Notes: generated from the letters alone by a model not told the origin. Numbered from the stretch's first letter, positions 18,364-29,525 are shown. The stretch: DNA of 64,000 bases from Afifella sp. IM 167 (GCF_020144925.1 NZ_NSLC01000004.1:186001-250000), one strand, 5' to 3'. A program made the numbers and translations.

Positions 18364-19308
18364 ATGGTCCACACCGAAGAGATGAACGCCATCGACGACG
18401 CGGAAGCCGCCAAAAGGCGGGCGCTGCGCTCCGGCTGGAGCGCGCGGCGGGCGATGGTCTCTGAGTTCTGGTTCTACTTCTCGGAAAACAAGGGGGCCGT
18501 GATCGGCCTCGTCGTCTTCCTCTTGCTCGTGGCGGTGGCGCTCCTAGCGCCGCTGCTTTCGCCCCACAGCCCGACCTTCCAGGACCGTAACGCGCTGCTC
18601 CTGCCGCCCTTCTGGCAGGAGGGCGGGCGCACAGCCTACCTCCTCGGCACCGACGCGGTCGGGCGCGACATCCTCTCGCGGCTCATCTACGGGGCGCGCT
18701 TTTCGCTGTTCATCGGCGTCGTCGTCGTCACCGTGGCGCTGACCGGCGGCATCCTCATCGGTCTCATCGCAGGCTTTTTCCGGGGGTGGATCGACATCGT
18801 CATCATGCGGGTGATGGACGTCATCCTCGCCTTTCCCTCGCTGCTTCTCGCGCTCGTCCTCGTCGCCATCCTCGGGCCCGGCCTCGTCAACGCGATGATC
18901 GCCATCGCGCTCGTGCTGCAGCCCCATTTCGTGCGCCTCACCCGCGCCTCGGTGATGACCGAGAAATCGAAGGACTACGTGGTGGCGGCGAGAGTGGCCG
19001 GGGCCGGGCCGATCCGGCTGATGACCAAGACCATCCTGCCGAACTGCCTGGCGCCGCTGATCGTGCAGGGCACGCTCTCCTTCTCCAACGCCATCCTGGA
19101 CGCGGCGGCGTTGGGCTTCCTCGGCATGGGCGCACAGCCGCCGACGCCGGAATGGGGTACGATGCTCGCCGAAGCGCGGGAGTTCATCCAGAGCGCCTGG
19201 TGGGTGGTGACGTTCCCGGGCCTTGCGATCCTCGTCACGGTGCTCGCGATCAATCTCGTCGGTGACGGGCTGCGCGACGCGCTCGATCCGAAACTGAAGC
19301 GGAGCTGA
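18364..19308 (+). CDS. dppC: Dipeptide ABC transporter permease DppC
   Basis: A 314-residue permease of the DppC/OppC type: the N-terminal cytoplasmic helix leads into a first membrane span (VIGLVVFLLLVAVALLAPLL) and LLGTDAVGRDILSRLIYGAR, the family signature after it. The EAA motif is KDYVVAARVAGAGPIRLM. It pairs with DppB to form the channel. The predicted start ATG 18364 sits seven bases after dppB. Confidence 0.94.
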   Translation: MVHTEEMNAIDDAEAAKRRALRSGWSARRAMVSEFWFYFSENKGAVIGLVVFLLLVAVALLAPLLSPHSPTFQDRNALLLPPFWQEGGRTAYLLGTDAVGRDILSRLIYGARFSLFIGVVVVTVALTGGILIGLIAGFFRGWIDIVIMRVMDVILAFPSLLLALVLVAILGPGLVNAMIAIALVLQPHFVRLTRASVMTEKSKDYVVAARVAGAGPIRLMTKTILPNCLAPLIVQGTLSFSNAILDAAALGFLGMGAQPPTPEWGTMLAEAREFIQSAWWVVTFPGLAILVTVLAINLVGDGLRDALDPKLKRS

Positions 19309-19421
19309 GGAAGGAGCCGGTATGCCAAGCATGCGTGTCCGCCCCGGCGCCGTCGCACCCAGCGGCGCCTCCTGCCCTGCCGCCGGGCCGGCGGTCCTCA
19401 CCCAATCGCGCGATTGCTGAA

Positions 19422-20392
<971 letters not shown>

Positions 20393-20396
<4 letters not shown>

Positions 20397-21478
20397 GCAC
20401 GATCATCGAGGCACAGGACCTTTCGCGCTTCTACGAGGTAAGCCGGGGCCTCTTCGCCGAACCGGCGACGGTGCGCGCGCTCTCGGAGGCGAGCTTTTCG
20501 GTGACGGAAGGCACGACGCTCGCGGTCGTCGGAGAATCCGGCTGCGGCAAGTCCACCCTCGCCCGGCTTCTGACGATGATCGAGCCGCCCTCCGCCGGCG
20601 AACTCGTCATCGACGGCCACAAGCTCGGCGCGGCCAGCCGCTCCGAGCTCGCCGAGCTGCGCAAGACGGTGCAGATCGTCTTCCAGGACCCTTACGGCTC
20701 GCTCAATCCGCGCCAGAAGATCGGCTCCATCCTGGAGGAGCCGCTGAAGATCAACACGCGGATGCCCGCTAAGGAGCGGCGCGAAAAAGCCTTCGACATG
20801 CTGATCCGGGTCGGCCTGCGGCCGGAGCATTATGCGCGCTATCCGCACATGTTCTCCGGCGGCCAGCGCCAGCGCATCGCGATCGCCCGGGCGCTCATGC
20901 TCGATCCGAAGATCCTCATCCTCGACGAGCCCGTCTCCGCGCTCGACGTCTCCATCCAGGCGCAGGTGCTCAACATCCTCGCCGACCTGCAGGAAGAGTT
21001 CGGCCTCACCTACATCTTCATCTCGCACGACCTTTCGGTGGTGCGCTTCGTCGCGGACGAGGTGATGGTGATGTATCTCGGCCGGCCGGTGGAATTCGCG
21101 GCGGTGACGGAGGTCTTCGACAAGCCCCTGCATCCCTACACGGTGGCGCTCCTGTCGGCGACGCCGGTGGCCGATCCGCGCCGCACGCGCCAGAACATCA
21201 AGCTGGAGGGCGAACTGCCCTCCCCGATCAGCCCGCCGAGTGGCTGCCCCTTCCATCCGCGCTGCCGCTACGCGCGCGAGAAATGCAGCGACGTCCTGCC
21301 GCCGATGACGCTTCACGGTGAAACCTGGGTCGCCTGCCATGGCATCACCGACGGCTGGATCGACTATTCGGCCGAGCCGCCGCCCGCCTCCACCGTTGCG
21401 GTGGACGAGCTTCCGGGCGATGCGCCGGAAGAGCCCGGCGGCGCGGTGAAGGCGCCAGAGCCCGGCAGTCCGGTCTGA
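20393..21478 (+). CDS. dppF: Dipeptide ABC transporter ATP-binding protein DppF
   Basis: A 361-residue ATPase starting at ATG 20393, four bases of which overlap the dppD stop. Walker A is GESGCGKST, signature FSGGQRQR, Walker B LILDEPVSALD. The C-terminal oligo/dipeptide domain includes GCPFHPRCRYAREKC. A 30-residue acidic Pro/Gly tail after the domain is longer than usual. With DppD it powers the importer. Confidence 0.94.
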
Positions 21479-21484
21479 TACGCG

Positions 21485-22309
21485 CTAGCTGCTCGGCGGC
21501 TCGGGCCGCGGGGTCGGGCCGAAGGTATCCGGCTCCTCTTCCTCGACCGCCGGCTCCTGCAATTCGATCGTCCCCTGCAGGACGCCGTCGAGGTTGGTCA
21601 GGAATTCCTTGATGCGCCGGGCGTTCTGGCCGAAATCGTGCTCGCCGATGCGCGAGGCGGAGCGCATGTCGACGATGGAACCGTCGGTGGTCGGCACGAC
21701 ACGGATGACGACGTCGTCGAGGAAGGCGAAGAGAAGCGTGCGCGCCACCGCCTCGATGGAGCCGATGCCTTCGCCCGCAACCGGCGTATAGCTTTCCTCG
21801 ATCCGCCAGCCGCGATCCTTCACCAGCGCCTCGGCGACCGCGAAGACCCGGTCGGTCGACAGCGGATAGAAGCGGGCCGTCAGTCCCGGATAGGCCTCCA
21901 CCTGCCGCTCGGCGTCTTCCGGCGGCGGCAGGGGATGATCGAAGGCGAAGAAGCGGGGCGGATCCTCCACATCCGTGCTGATGTCGTTCAGCTGCGGATA
22001 GAGGACGAGAGCGGTCATCGCCGCCGCGAAGAGAATGAGGGCCGGCAGGGAAAAGAAAAAGCCGGCGAAGGCCTGGCCGGCACCCTCGTCGCCGCTCGAC
22101 CAGATGCCCACCAGCGCAAAGACCGCGAAGGCGAGCGCCACGAGCGCCAGCGCATAGCCGAGAGCGATCGCGGGGGGCACCGTCGCGATCGGCAAGAGGC
22201 CGAAGCGGTTACCGAGCGCAGCGATCACCAGAACGGGCAGCGAGAGCACGCCGAAACGGCGTGCCCAACTGGCCGAGACCGAGCGGTGTCTTGGGAGCCG
22301 GGCAGCCAT
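21485..22309 (-). CDS. DUF1499 domain membrane protein
   Basis: A 274-residue protein. Residues 15-120 hold three or four hydrophobic segments. The C-terminal half is DUF1499-like: RFYPLSTDRVFAVAEAL, a DDVVIRVVPTTDGSIVDMRS segment and IGEHDFGQNARRI. The function of DUF1499 is unknown; it is widespread in alphaproteobacteria, often membrane-tethered. It converges on dppF, with six bases between the genes, and lies seven bases downstream of the acyl-CoA ligase gene on the same strand. Confidence 0.85.
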   Translation of the reverse strand: MAARLPRHRSVSASWARRFGVLSLPVLVIAALGNRFGLLPIATVPPAIALGYALALVALAFAVFALVGIWSSGDEGAGQAFAGFFFSLPALILFAAAMTALVLYPQLNDISTDVEDPPRFFAFDHPLPPPEDAERQVEAYPGLTARFYPLSTDRVFAVAEALVKDRGWRIEESYTPVAGEGIGSIEAVARTLLFAFLDDVVIRVVPTTDGSIVDMRSASRIGEHDFGQNARRIKEFLTNLDGVLQGTIELQEPAVEEEEPDTFGPTPRPEPPSS

Positions 22310-22316
22310 CTAGAGC

Positions 22317-23945
22317 CTAGGCATCCGCGGCCGCCTCTGGAGAGCGGAAGCGTTCGCGCAGAGCCATCTTCTGGATCTTGCCGGTGGCGGTGTGGGGAAT
22401 TTCTTCAACGAAGGCAACGTCGTCGGGTACGGCCCACTTGGCCACCTTCGCGGCGATGAAGTCAAGCAGCTCCTGCTTGGCCGGGCTCTCGCCCCGCTTG
22501 GCGACCACGACGAGGAGCGGCCGCTCGCCCCATTTCTCGTGGGCGACACCGATCACGGCGGCCTCGGCGACGGCCGGATGGCCGACGGCGATGTTCTCCA
22601 GTTCGATGGAGGAGATCCACTCACCGCCCGACTTGATGACATCCTTGGAACGGTCGGTGATCTGCATGTAGCCGTGGCGGTCGACATGGGCGACGTCGCC
22701 GGTGTCGAAAAAGCCCTCCTCGTCGAGAAGCGTGCCGCCCTCGCCCTTGAAGTAGGCCCGCGCTACGGCCGGCCCGCGCACCTTCAGCCGACCGAAGGTC
22801 TTGCCGTCCCAGGCGAGGCGCTTGTCCATGTCGTCGGTGATCTTCATTTCCACCGTGAAGGGCGGATGTCCCTGCTTTTCCAGAATGTCGAGGCGCTCCT
22901 CGCCGGCGAGCGAGGCATATTCCGGCTTCAGCGTGCACAAGGTGCCGAGGGGGCTCGTCTCCGTCATGCCCCAGGCGTGGATGACCTCCACGTCGTAGAC
23001 CTTCTGGAACTTCTCGATCATGGCGCGCGGGCAGGCCGAGCCGCCGATGACGACACGCTGCAGATGCGGCAGCTTCAAATCGTGTTCCTCCAGATGGGCA
23101 AGCAGCATCATCCAGACCGTCGGCACGGCCGCCGTGATCGTCACCTTCTCCGTGTCGAGAAGCTCGTAGATGGACGCGCCGTCCATCTTCGGGCCGGGCA
23201 TGACGAGGGCGGCGCCCACCATCGGCGCGGCGTAGCAGATCGACCAGCAATTGGCGTGGAACATCGGCACGACCGGCATCATCCGGTCGCGGCTCGACAG
23301 GCCGAGCATGTCGACCTGGTTGGCGGTCATCGCGTGCAGGACGTTGGAGCGGTGCGAATAGACGACGCCCTTCGGCACGCCCGTCGTGCCGGAGGTGTAG
23401 CACATGCCCGCGGCGCAGTTCTCGTCGAAGCTCTGCCAGGCGAAGTCGCCATCCGCCTCGGCGAGCCATTCCTCGTAGGGCACGAGGTCGATCTCAGAAT
23501 CCGGCAAATGGGCCGCATCGGTCAGCACGATCACCTTTTCCAGCTTCGGCAGCTGAGGCATCAGCTTCTCCACGATCGGCACGAAGCTGATGTCGGTGAA
23601 GAGAATGCGGTCCTCGGCGTGGTTGATGATGTAGACGATCTGCTCGGCAAAGAGGCGCGGATTGACGGTATGGCAGACGGCGCCGATGCCGATGATGCCG
23701 TACCAGCATTCCAGGTGGCGCATGGTGTTCCAGCCGAGCGTGGCGATGCGATCGCCGAGCCGAACGCCCTCGGCCGTAAGGCGCTGCGACAGCTTCAGCG
23801 AGCGCTCGCGGACCGTGCGATAGTCGGTGCGATGAATTTCGCCTTCCACCAGCCGCGAGACGATCTCGCGCTCGCTGTGATAGGTCGCGGCGTGATCGAG
23901 AATGCGGTGGCAGTTAAGTGGCCAGTCCTGCATGAGACCGTGCAT
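22317..23945 (-). CDS. Acyl-CoA synthetase (AMP-binding), long-chain / DmdB-like
   Basis: A 542-residue ANL-superfamily ligase that joins a carboxylic acid to CoA through an acyl-AMP. I choose ATG 23945, with GGAGG five bases upstream. Motifs: the P-loop [38 protein letters not shown], the hinge [15 protein letters not shown] and the catalytic Lys in [13 protein letters not shown]. Proteins with this N-terminus are annotated as long-chain fatty-acid ligases or as 3-methylthiopropionyl-CoA ligase (DmdB). The sequence alone does not decide the substrate. Confidence 0.88.
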   Translation of the reverse strand: MHGLMQDWPLNCHRILDHAATYHSEREIVSRLVEGEIHRTDYRTVRERSLKLSQRLTAEGVRLGDRIATLGWNTMRHLECWYGIIGIGAVCHTVNPRLFAEQIVYIINHAEDRILFTDISFVPIVEKLMPQLPKLEKVIVLTDAAHLPDSEIDLVPYEEWLAEADGDFAWQSFDENCAAGMCYTSGTTGVPKGVVYSHRSNVLHAMTANQVDMLGLSSRDRMMPVVPMFHANCWSICYAAPMVGAALVMPGPKMDGASIYELLDTEKVTITAAVPTVWMMLLAHLEEHDLKLPHLQRVVIGGSACPRAMIEKFQKVYDVEVIHAWGMTETSPLGTLCTLKPEYASLAGEERLDILEKQGHPPFTVEMKITDDMDKRLAWDGKTFGRLKVRGPAVARAYFKGEGGTLLDEEGFFDTGDVAHVDRHGYMQITDRSKDVIKSGGEWISSIELENIAVGHPAVAEAAVIGVAHEKWGERPLLVVVAKRGESPAKQELLDFIAAKVAKWAVPDDVAFVEEIPHTATGKIQKMALRERFRSPEAAADA

Positions 23946-24100
23946 TCGTTCCTCCCCTTTTGCCGGTCGATCCGCCATTTCGCAGCGCCCGCCGGTATGC
24001 GTAGCGCAGGATGAGACCGGTCATTCTTCATTGTCCATGCGGACGGAAAAAGCCGCAATCCGGTCGAACTCTTTCCCAACATCGACGTTAGCGGTCCGAT

Positions 24101-24541
24101 ATGGCTGAACAAGAGACCACCGGCAACGAGACCGGCCGCAGCGGCGACAAGCGCGACGAGCATTTCTCGCTGCCGCAACTGGAGTTCGAGATGGCGCTCG
24201 ACATGGCCGAAGGCCATGAAGAGGGCTGGATCCACCTTGTGCGCCAGGCCGCCGAGATGGCCGGCGGGGATCTCCTCTTCGTACTGCCAAGTTTTTCGCC
24301 CGACGGCGAGGCCCGCGAAAAGGCCATGGTGCGCATCATGGACGACGGCCGGGAGATGCTCCTGTTCGTCAGCCGCGGCGAGCAGGGCTTCGTCTATGAA
24401 GGCGAGGAAGCCATTCCCGACGAGATCAAGGATTTTGCCCGGGCGTCGATCGACGTGCTGGAGCTGATGCAGGCCGACGAGGACATCACCGCCCAGCGTG
24501 GCGAAGATGACACTTCCGCGCCTGAAGAGACGCCTGCGTAG
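24101..24541 (+). CDS. Conserved hypothetical acidic protein
   Basis: I do not recognise the 146-residue product. It is soluble and acidic. The central part, residues 20-115, looks like a small alpha/beta fold (LEFEMALDMAEGHEEGWIHL then GGDLLFVLPSFSPDGEA, each shown partly). Both ends are low-complexity and charged. It is divergent from the acyl-CoA ligase gene across a 155-base gap. Confidence 0.65.
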   Translation: MAEQETTGNETGRSGDKRDEHFSLPQLEFEMALDMAEGHEEGWIHLVRQAAEMAGGDLLFVLPSFSPDGEAREKAMVRIMDDGREMLLFVSRGEQGFVYEGEEAIPDEIKDFARASIDVLELMQADEDITAQRGEDDTSAPEETPA

Positions 24542-24634
24542 GAAAGACGCGGCGTGTGTCTTGCCCCGAATCGTTAAGCGGTCATTAAGTCAAACTGTCC
24601 ACAGTGGCATAGCCGCTACCTGCGGGGTGGAACC

Positions 24635-24787
24635 ATGGCGCACGTACAGAAAGAATCTCCCTATCAGTCGCAGCATCACGACCGCGAGGTCGCCGAGCGT
24701 CTTCGGGAGCGATACAATCAGATCGGCATCCCCGCAGTGAAGGCTGCGGCGGGCGTCAAGAGCGCAGGCACGACGAAGAAGTCCTGA
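24635..24787 (+). CDS. 50-residue conserved-looking small protein
   Basis: ATG 24635 to TGA 24785-24787, preceded by a GGGGTGG ribosome site. The product begins MAHVQKESPYQSQHHDREVA and has a charged helix (ERLRERYNQIGIPAV) and a Lys-rich end. Coding-like third positions and a good ribosome site support it. I recall similar short proteins in Hyphomicrobiales but cannot confirm. It converges on the aminotransferase gene, with nine bases between the stops. Confidence 0.6.
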   Translation: MAHVQKESPYQSQHHDREVAERLRERYNQIGIPAVKAAAGVKSAGTTKKS

Positions 24788-24796
24788 GGCTCCGCT

Positions 24797-25999
24797 TCAG
24801 GCGAGCCAGCGCTCCAGCCTGTCGAGCCCTTCCGCGATCGCCTCCTCCGCCCCTGCGAAGGAAAGGCGCATCGTCAGGTGGCCGCGGTCGCCGTCGAAGT
24901 CCGCGCCGGGCGTTGCGGCAACACCCGCCTCTTCCAGCATCCGCCGCGCAAAGGTGGCCGAATCGTTGGTGAAGCGCGCCACCGAGGCGTAGACGTAAAA
25001 GGCCCCGTCGGCGGGCGGCATTTCCTCGAAACCGATTTGCGGAAGCCTTTCCAGAAGGCGCGCGCGGTTGCGCCGGTAGCCCTCCTTGATCGCTTCCAGC
25101 TCCTCGCGGCAATCGAAGGCGGCGACCGCGGCGCGCTGCGACAGCTCCGGCACGGAAATGTAGAGCGACTGGGCGATGCGCTCCATCGGCCGCACCAGCT
25201 TCTCCGGCACCACCATCCAGCCCACCCGCCAGCCGGTCATGCAGTAGTATTTGGAGAAGGAGTTGATGACGATCGGCTCCTGCGAGAAGGCGAGCGCGGT
25301 CTCCGCCCGCCCCTCGAAGACGAGGCCGTGATAGATCTCGTCGGAGATGAAGCGGATGCCGAGCTCGGCCGCCGTGTCGATCAGCTCCCGGAGCTCTTCG
25401 GGCCGCGTCATCGTTCCGGTCGGATTGGCGGGGCTCGCCACCAGCACGCCCGAGAGCGGCGTCTTTTCGTGCGCGGTGCGCAGCGCCTCGGCCGTCAGCA
25501 CCCAGCGCGTCTGCGGCCCCACCGGAATTTCCACCGCTTCCAGTCCGAGAACGGCGAGGATGTTGCGATAGGCGGGATAGCCCGGCGCGGCCATGGCGAT
25601 GCGCGCGCGCGGATCGAAGGCGCCAAGGAAGGCGAGGCTGAAAGCGGCGGAAGAGCCGGTGGTCACGATGACCCGGTCGGGCGAGACGTCGACGCCGTAT
25701 TCGGCGCCGTAATGGCGGGCGATACGCTCGCGCAGGGCGCGGATGCCGAGTGCCTCGGTGTAGCCGAGACGGCCGATATCGAGCACCCGGCGTGCCGCCT
25801 CCAGCACCCGCGAGGGCGCGGCCGCACCGGGCTGGCCGACCTCCATGTGGACGATCGAACGGCCGGCGGCTTCCAGTTTCGCCGCTTCAGCCAGCACGTC
25901 CATGGCGAGAAAGGGCGCGACGCCGCTGCGCTCGGAAGCGCCCTTCAGAACGGCCTCGACCAGGTCGTCCGGCGCATTCGCGTCATGTGCACGCCACAT
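24797..25999 (-). CDS. Class I/II PLP-dependent aminotransferase
   Basis: A 400-residue fold-type I aminotransferase. The Schiff-base lysine is in SFSKYYCMTGWR. Other marks are VHMEVGQPGAAAP, VTTGSSAAFSLAF, SPANPTGTM and the phosphate-binding Arg in MTGWRVGW. I choose ATG 25999, the family-like start; the open frame upstream runs to 27466, antisense to the M48 gene, and is not coding. The amino-acid specificity cannot be read from the sequence. It is divergent from the M48 protease gene. Confidence 0.88.
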   Translation of the reverse strand: MWRAHDANAPDDLVEAVLKGASERSGVAPFLAMDVLAEAAKLEAAGRSIVHMEVGQPGAAAPSRVLEAARRVLDIGRLGYTEALGIRALRERIARHYGAEYGVDVSPDRVIVTTGSSAAFSLAFLGAFDPRARIAMAAPGYPAYRNILAVLGLEAVEIPVGPQTRWVLTAEALRTAHEKTPLSGVLVASPANPTGTMTRPEELRELIDTAAELGIRFISDEIYHGLVFEGRAETALAFSQEPIVINSFSKYYCMTGWRVGWMVVPEKLVRPMERIAQSLYISVPELSQRAAVAAFDCREELEAIKEGYRRNRARLLERLPQIGFEEMPPADGAFYVYASVARFTNDSATFARRMLEEAGVAATPGADFDGDRGHLTMRLSFAGAEEAIAEGLDRLERWLA

Positions 26000-26080
26000 T
26001 GTTTTCCCTTTGTTGCGCGGTGACGCGCCGCCGGCTTGACCGGGCGCGCGCGTTGAAGTTCCTAACGCGAAGCTCCGTCC

Positions 26081-27511
26081 GTGAACAGCAGCCGCATCGA
26101 AATGCCGCTCGCCGCAAGAAAGATACGCCCCGACCCCATCGCCCGTGCCTTCAAGGGCGCGCTGGCGAGCCTTTTGACGCTCGTCCTCGCCTTGGCCCCC
26201 GTGGCGGCCGACGCGCAGCAGCGGCCGAAAACGATCATCCGCGACGCGGAGATCGAAAGCCTCCTGCTCGACTATGCCAAACCGATTTTCGGCGCCGCCG
26301 GCATCGGCTCCTCGGGCGCGGAGATCGTGATCATCCAGGACAACGCCTTCAATGCGTTCGTGGCGAGCGGCCGGCGCATGTTCATCAATACCGGGACGCT
26401 GCTGGAAGCGAAGACGCCGAACGAAGTGATCGGCGTCATCGCCCACGAGACCGGCCATCTCGCCGGGGGACACCTGCAGAACCTTCGCAACGAGATGGCG
26501 CGGGCGCAGGCGATCGGCGCCATCGCCTCCATCCTCAGCGTCGGCGCGGCAGTGGCGGGGGCGAGCGCCGGCTCGAGCGAACTGGCCCGCGGCGGCGCGG
26601 CGGCGATGACGCTCGGCCCGTCCATGGCCATGCGCTCCCTCCTCTCCTATCGGCGCGCCCAGGAGATCGCGGCCGACCGGGCGGCGCTCACCTATCTCAA
26701 CGCCACCCGCCAGTCGGCGAAGGGAATGATCGACATCTTCCGCAAATTCGCCGACCAGTCGCTCTTCTCCGCCCAGTATGTCGATCCCTATGTGCAGTCG
26801 CATCCGATGCCGCGCGAGCGCATCGCACAGCTGGAGAGCGTGGCGGCCAAGAGCGCCTACTGGAACGCCAAGGACCCGCCCGCCCTGCAGTTCCGCCACG
26901 ACATGATGCGGGCAAAACTTTCCGGCTACACCGAATCGCCCGGCCGGATCGCCCGGCGCTTCCCGTCTTCCGACAAATCCCTGCCTGCCACCTATGCCCG
27001 CGCCATCCTCGCCTACCGCACCGGGGGGCTGCGCTCGGCGCTCGGCCAGATCGACGCCCTCATCCGCACCGAGCCGAACAATCCCTATTTTCACGAACTG
27101 AAGGGACAGGCGCTGCTGGAATCCGGCAAGGCGGCCGAGTCGATCGGTCCCCTTCGCCAGGCGCAGTCGCTGGCGCCGAAGGCCGGGCTGATCCGCATCC
27201 TCCTCGGCCATGCGCTCCTGGAGACGGGCAAGAAGGGGCTGCTGGACGAGGCGATCGGCAACCTCAGGACCGGCCTGCGGAGCGAACCGCTCTCCTCCAA
27301 CGGCTACCGCTTCCTCGCCACGGCCTATGCCGAGCAGGGGCGCATTCCGGAGGCCGAGCTCGCCACCGCGCAGGGCCTCCTCATCGAGGGGCAGGTGGAT
27401 GCCGCCAAGGGTTATGCGCGACGGGTTCAAGCCAAAGTGAAGCATGGCACGCCGGAGTGGCTGCAAGCCGACGACATTCTCACCTATAAACCGATCAACA
27501 CCGACAGCTGA
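26081..27511 (+). CDS. M48 family metalloprotease with TPR domain (BepA-like)
   Basis: A 476-residue exported protein with a signal peptide ending near VAADA. The zinc motif HETGH is at residues 122-126 and the third ligand Glu lies in RAQEIAADRAA. From about residue 290 there are TPR repeats. This is the architecture of BepA/YfgC, which controls outer-membrane protein assembly and degrades stalled LptD in the periplasm. GTG 26081 is the start used; an internal ATG at 26102 is possible. Confidence 0.88.
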   Translation: MNSSRIEMPLAARKIRPDPIARAFKGALASLLTLVLALAPVAADAQQRPKTIIRDAEIESLLLDYAKPIFGAAGIGSSGAEIVIIQDNAFNAFVASGRRMFINTGTLLEAKTPNEVIGVIAHETGHLAGGHLQNLRNEMARAQAIGAIASILSVGAAVAGASAGSSELARGGAAAMTLGPSMAMRSLLSYRRAQEIAADRAALTYLNATRQSAKGMIDIFRKFADQSLFSAQYVDPYVQSHPMPRERIAQLESVAAKSAYWNAKDPPALQFRHDMMRAKLSGYTESPGRIARRFPSSDKSLPATYARAILAYRTGGLRSALGQIDALIRTEPNNPYFHELKGQALLESGKAAESIGPLRQAQSLAPKAGLIRILLGHALLETGKKGLLDEAIGNLRTGLRSEPLSSNGYRFLATAYAEQGRIPEAELATAQGLLIEGQVDAAKGYARRVQAKVKHGTPEWLQADDILTYKPINTDS

Positions 27512-27531
27512 GAAAAGCCGTCACCCACGAA

Positions 27532-28362
27532 ATGAGACAGTCCGCCATGAACTCATCGCGCATCATGATCGCCATCATCGTCGCCCTCGCCCTGGTTCTC
27601 GGCGTGTCGGCGTTTTACGTCGCCGGCTCCAGCCATGCCGGCATGGCCGAGGCGGCCGCGGCCGCGCAGACGCCCGAGCCGATCGCGGACGACGCGACGG
27701 GCGATGCGGTCCGCAACTACCTCCTGGAGAACCCGGAGATCATCGAGACGGCGCTGATGGCGCTGCAGGCCAAGCGCGCCCAGGCCGCCAAGGCCGAGCA
27801 GAGCCAGACCATCACGCAGATGCAGGACATGCTGTTCAATTCGGAGAACCAGGTCGTGCTCGGCAATCCGGACGGCAAGGTCACGCTGGTGGAGTTCTTC
27901 GACTACAATTGCGGCTACTGCAAACGCGCCTACCCCGACATGATGGCACTGATCGAGAGCAATCCGGACCTGAAGATGGTCCTGAAGGAGTTTCCGATCC
28001 TCTCGGAAGGCTCGATGGAAGCCGCGCGCGTAGCCATCGCGATCAACGAGGTCGCTCCCGACCGCTATGCGGCGTTTCATCGAGAGATGATGACCCGGGG
28101 CGGCCAGGCGGACCGGGCGAAGGCGATGCAGATCGTCAACGACCTTGATCTCGATGCTGCGGCCGTGGAAAGAGAGGCTGCTGCGACCTCGGTCGACGAG
28201 AACATCTCGGAAGTGCGCGCACTCGCCGACGCTCTCGACGTTTCCGGCACGCCGTCCTATGTCATCGCCGACCAGGCGGTGCCGGGGGCTGTCGGCTTCG
28301 ACCAGCTGCAGCAGATGGTCATCGCCGCGCGCAAATGCGGCGGCAACAGCCTGACGTGCTGA
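27532..28362 (+). CDS. DsbA-family thiol-disulfide oxidoreductase
   Basis: A 276-residue protein with an N-terminal membrane anchor or signal (IMIAIIVALALVLGVSAFYV). The thioredoxin-fold domain has the CxxC active site in FFDYNCGYCKRAYPD and the cis-Pro in SGTPSYVI. A helix precedes it, as in the DsbA/BdbD (Com1-like) group. A pair of Cys in the final residues (KCGGNSLTC) is unusual and could make a second disulfide. ATG 27547 is an alternative start. It lies 20 bases after the M48 gene; both probably serve periplasmic protein quality control. Confidence 0.9.
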   Translation: MRQSAMNSSRIMIAIIVALALVLGVSAFYVAGSSHAGMAEAAAAAQTPEPIADDATGDAVRNYLLENPEIIETALMALQAKRAQAAKAEQSQTITQMQDMLFNSENQVVLGNPDGKVTLVEFFDYNCGYCKRAYPDMMALIESNPDLKMVLKEFPILSEGSMEAARVAIAINEVAPDRYAAFHREMMTRGGQADRAKAMQIVNDLDLDAAAVEREAAATSVDENISEVRALADALDVSGTPSYVIADQAVPGAVGFDQLQQMVIAARKCGGNSLTC

Positions 28363-28423
28363 CCCCGCTTCCCGGCCCGGCCGCGGCAGCGGCGAAAAGC
28401 CGGGGCAAAGGGATGAGTGCTTG

Positions 28424-28801
28424 ATGAAGCGGCTACTGCAACTCTTCACCTGGTGGCACGAAGCGACGCTGAACACCCTCTTCTACACCTGGCGCAAGGG
28501 CATCCTCGTCGGCGAGGATGACGAGGGCAACCGCTACTACAGGCACCGCAAGGGCAACCGGCGCTGGGTCATCTACAACGGCGCCGCCGAGGCCTCGCGC
28601 ATTCCGCCGGGCTGGTACGGGTGGATCCACTACCGCACCGACATCCCGCCGACGGATGAGAGCTACCAGATGCGGGCCTGGGAAAAGCCGCATCACCCGA
28701 ACATGACCGGCACGCCCGGCGCCTACCGCCCGGCCGGCTCCATCGCCACGCCGCAGCATCGCCCCGAGGTGACGGGCGATTACGAGCCGTGGACGCCCTG
28801 A
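28424..28801 (+). CDS. NADH:ubiquinone oxidoreductase NDUFA12-like accessory subunit
   Basis: A 125-residue protein of the NDUFA12 (B17.2) family, a supernumerary subunit of complex I in alphaproteobacteria and mitochondria. The family marks are LFYTWRKGILVGEDDEGNRY, RWVIYNG and the conserved GWYGWIHYRTDIPP. Starting at ATG 28424. It precedes the DUF2155 gene, a common rhizobial neighbourhood. Confidence 0.92.
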   Translation: MKRLLQLFTWWHEATLNTLFYTWRKGILVGEDDEGNRYYRHRKGNRRWVIYNGAAEASRIPPGWYGWIHYRTDIPPTDESYQMRAWEKPHHPNMTGTPGAYRPAGSIATPQHRPEVTGDYEPWTP

Positions 28802-28927
28802 GCGGGGACGGAGCGGCAGATATGCGGCGAATGGCCGGACCGCAGCGCTAGCGCTCGTGCCTTCCTCGGGCCATCATTCCTGCCCATAGGCCCGACAGCC
28901 AACCCCGACCGGATTCCTCCCAGATCG

Positions 28928-29386
28928 ATGCGGATTTTCCTCGCCAGCCTCGCCCTCGCCTTCTCGGCCCAGATCGCGCTCGCCGAGCCGATCCATAATC
29001 CGGTCGCCGTCTTCCGCGGGCTCGACAAGATCACCGGCCGGATCATCACCTTCGACGTGAAGATCGACGAGACGGTGCAGTTCGGCGCCCTGCAGGTGAC
29101 GCCGCGGGTGTGCAATACGCGCCCGCCGACGGAGCCGGAGCAGACGACCGCCTTCGTGGAGGTCGACGAGATCACGCTCGCCAACAAGGTGCAGCGGCTC
29201 TTCACCGGCTGGATGTTCGCCTCCAGCCCCGGCCTGCACGCCATCGAGCACCCCGTCTATGACGTGTGGCTGATCAACTGCAAGGCACGGCTGGAAGACA
29301 TGAACACCGAGCCGCAGGGACCCGAGCCGCTGCCCGAACTCGCGCCCGACGAGCCCTTGGAAGATCAGCTCCCGCCCGAGGATTGA
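28928..29386 (+). CDS. DUF2155 domain exported protein
   Basis: A 152-residue periplasmic protein with a signal peptide (ending near ALAEP). The DUF2155 core is visible as DKITGRIITFDVKIDETVQF, GALQVTPRVCNTRPP, and the GWMFASSPGLHAIEHPVYDVW segment (shown across residues 96-118). A conserved Cys pair (VCNT and INCKA) may be disulfide-bonded. Its function is unknown; it is often found with aat and accC in Hyphomicrobiales. An acidic Pro/Glu tail ends it. Confidence 0.9.
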   Translation: MRIFLASLALAFSAQIALAEPIHNPVAVFRGLDKITGRIITFDVKIDETVQFGALQVTPRVCNTRPPTEPEQTTAFVEVDEITLANKVQRLFTGWMFASSPGLHAIEHPVYDVWLINCKARLEDMNTEPQGPEPLPELAPDEPLEDQLPPED

Positions 29387-29485
29387 TCGTCACGTCCGGT
29401 CGTGCCGCTCGCCCGGCCGGAAATCCCCTTCCCCGTCGCACCTGAAGCGCAGCCTCCTTCTGGCGTGAGGATTGATCTTTTTCTG

Positions 29486-29514
29486 AATTCTGTTATTTCT
29501 GTTGTTACAGAATT
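29486..29514. promoter_or_regulatory. Operator-like repeats before the GbsR-type regulator gene
   Basis: AATTCTGT (29486-29493) and ACAGAATT (29507-29514) form a perfect 8-bp inverted repeat around a 13-base spacer. A further TTCTGT (29497-29502) forms a tighter dyad with ACAGAA (29507-29512). The regulator start is 12 bases downstream, so the site overlaps its ribosome site and likely promoter (TTGATC at 29472 with a TATTTC at 29494). Autoregulation is the simplest reading. Confidence 0.55.
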
Positions 29515-29525
29515 TGGAGAAATAA

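Noticed and set aside
22392-24014. 540-codon plus-strand frame opposite the acyl-CoA ligase
   Set aside because: It is a GC-skew shadow of a well-supported gene, rich in His, Asp and Arg without motifs.
26000-27466. N-terminal extension of the aminotransferase frame
   Set aside because: It is antisense to the M48 gene and lacks any domain; ATG 25999 has the family-like start.
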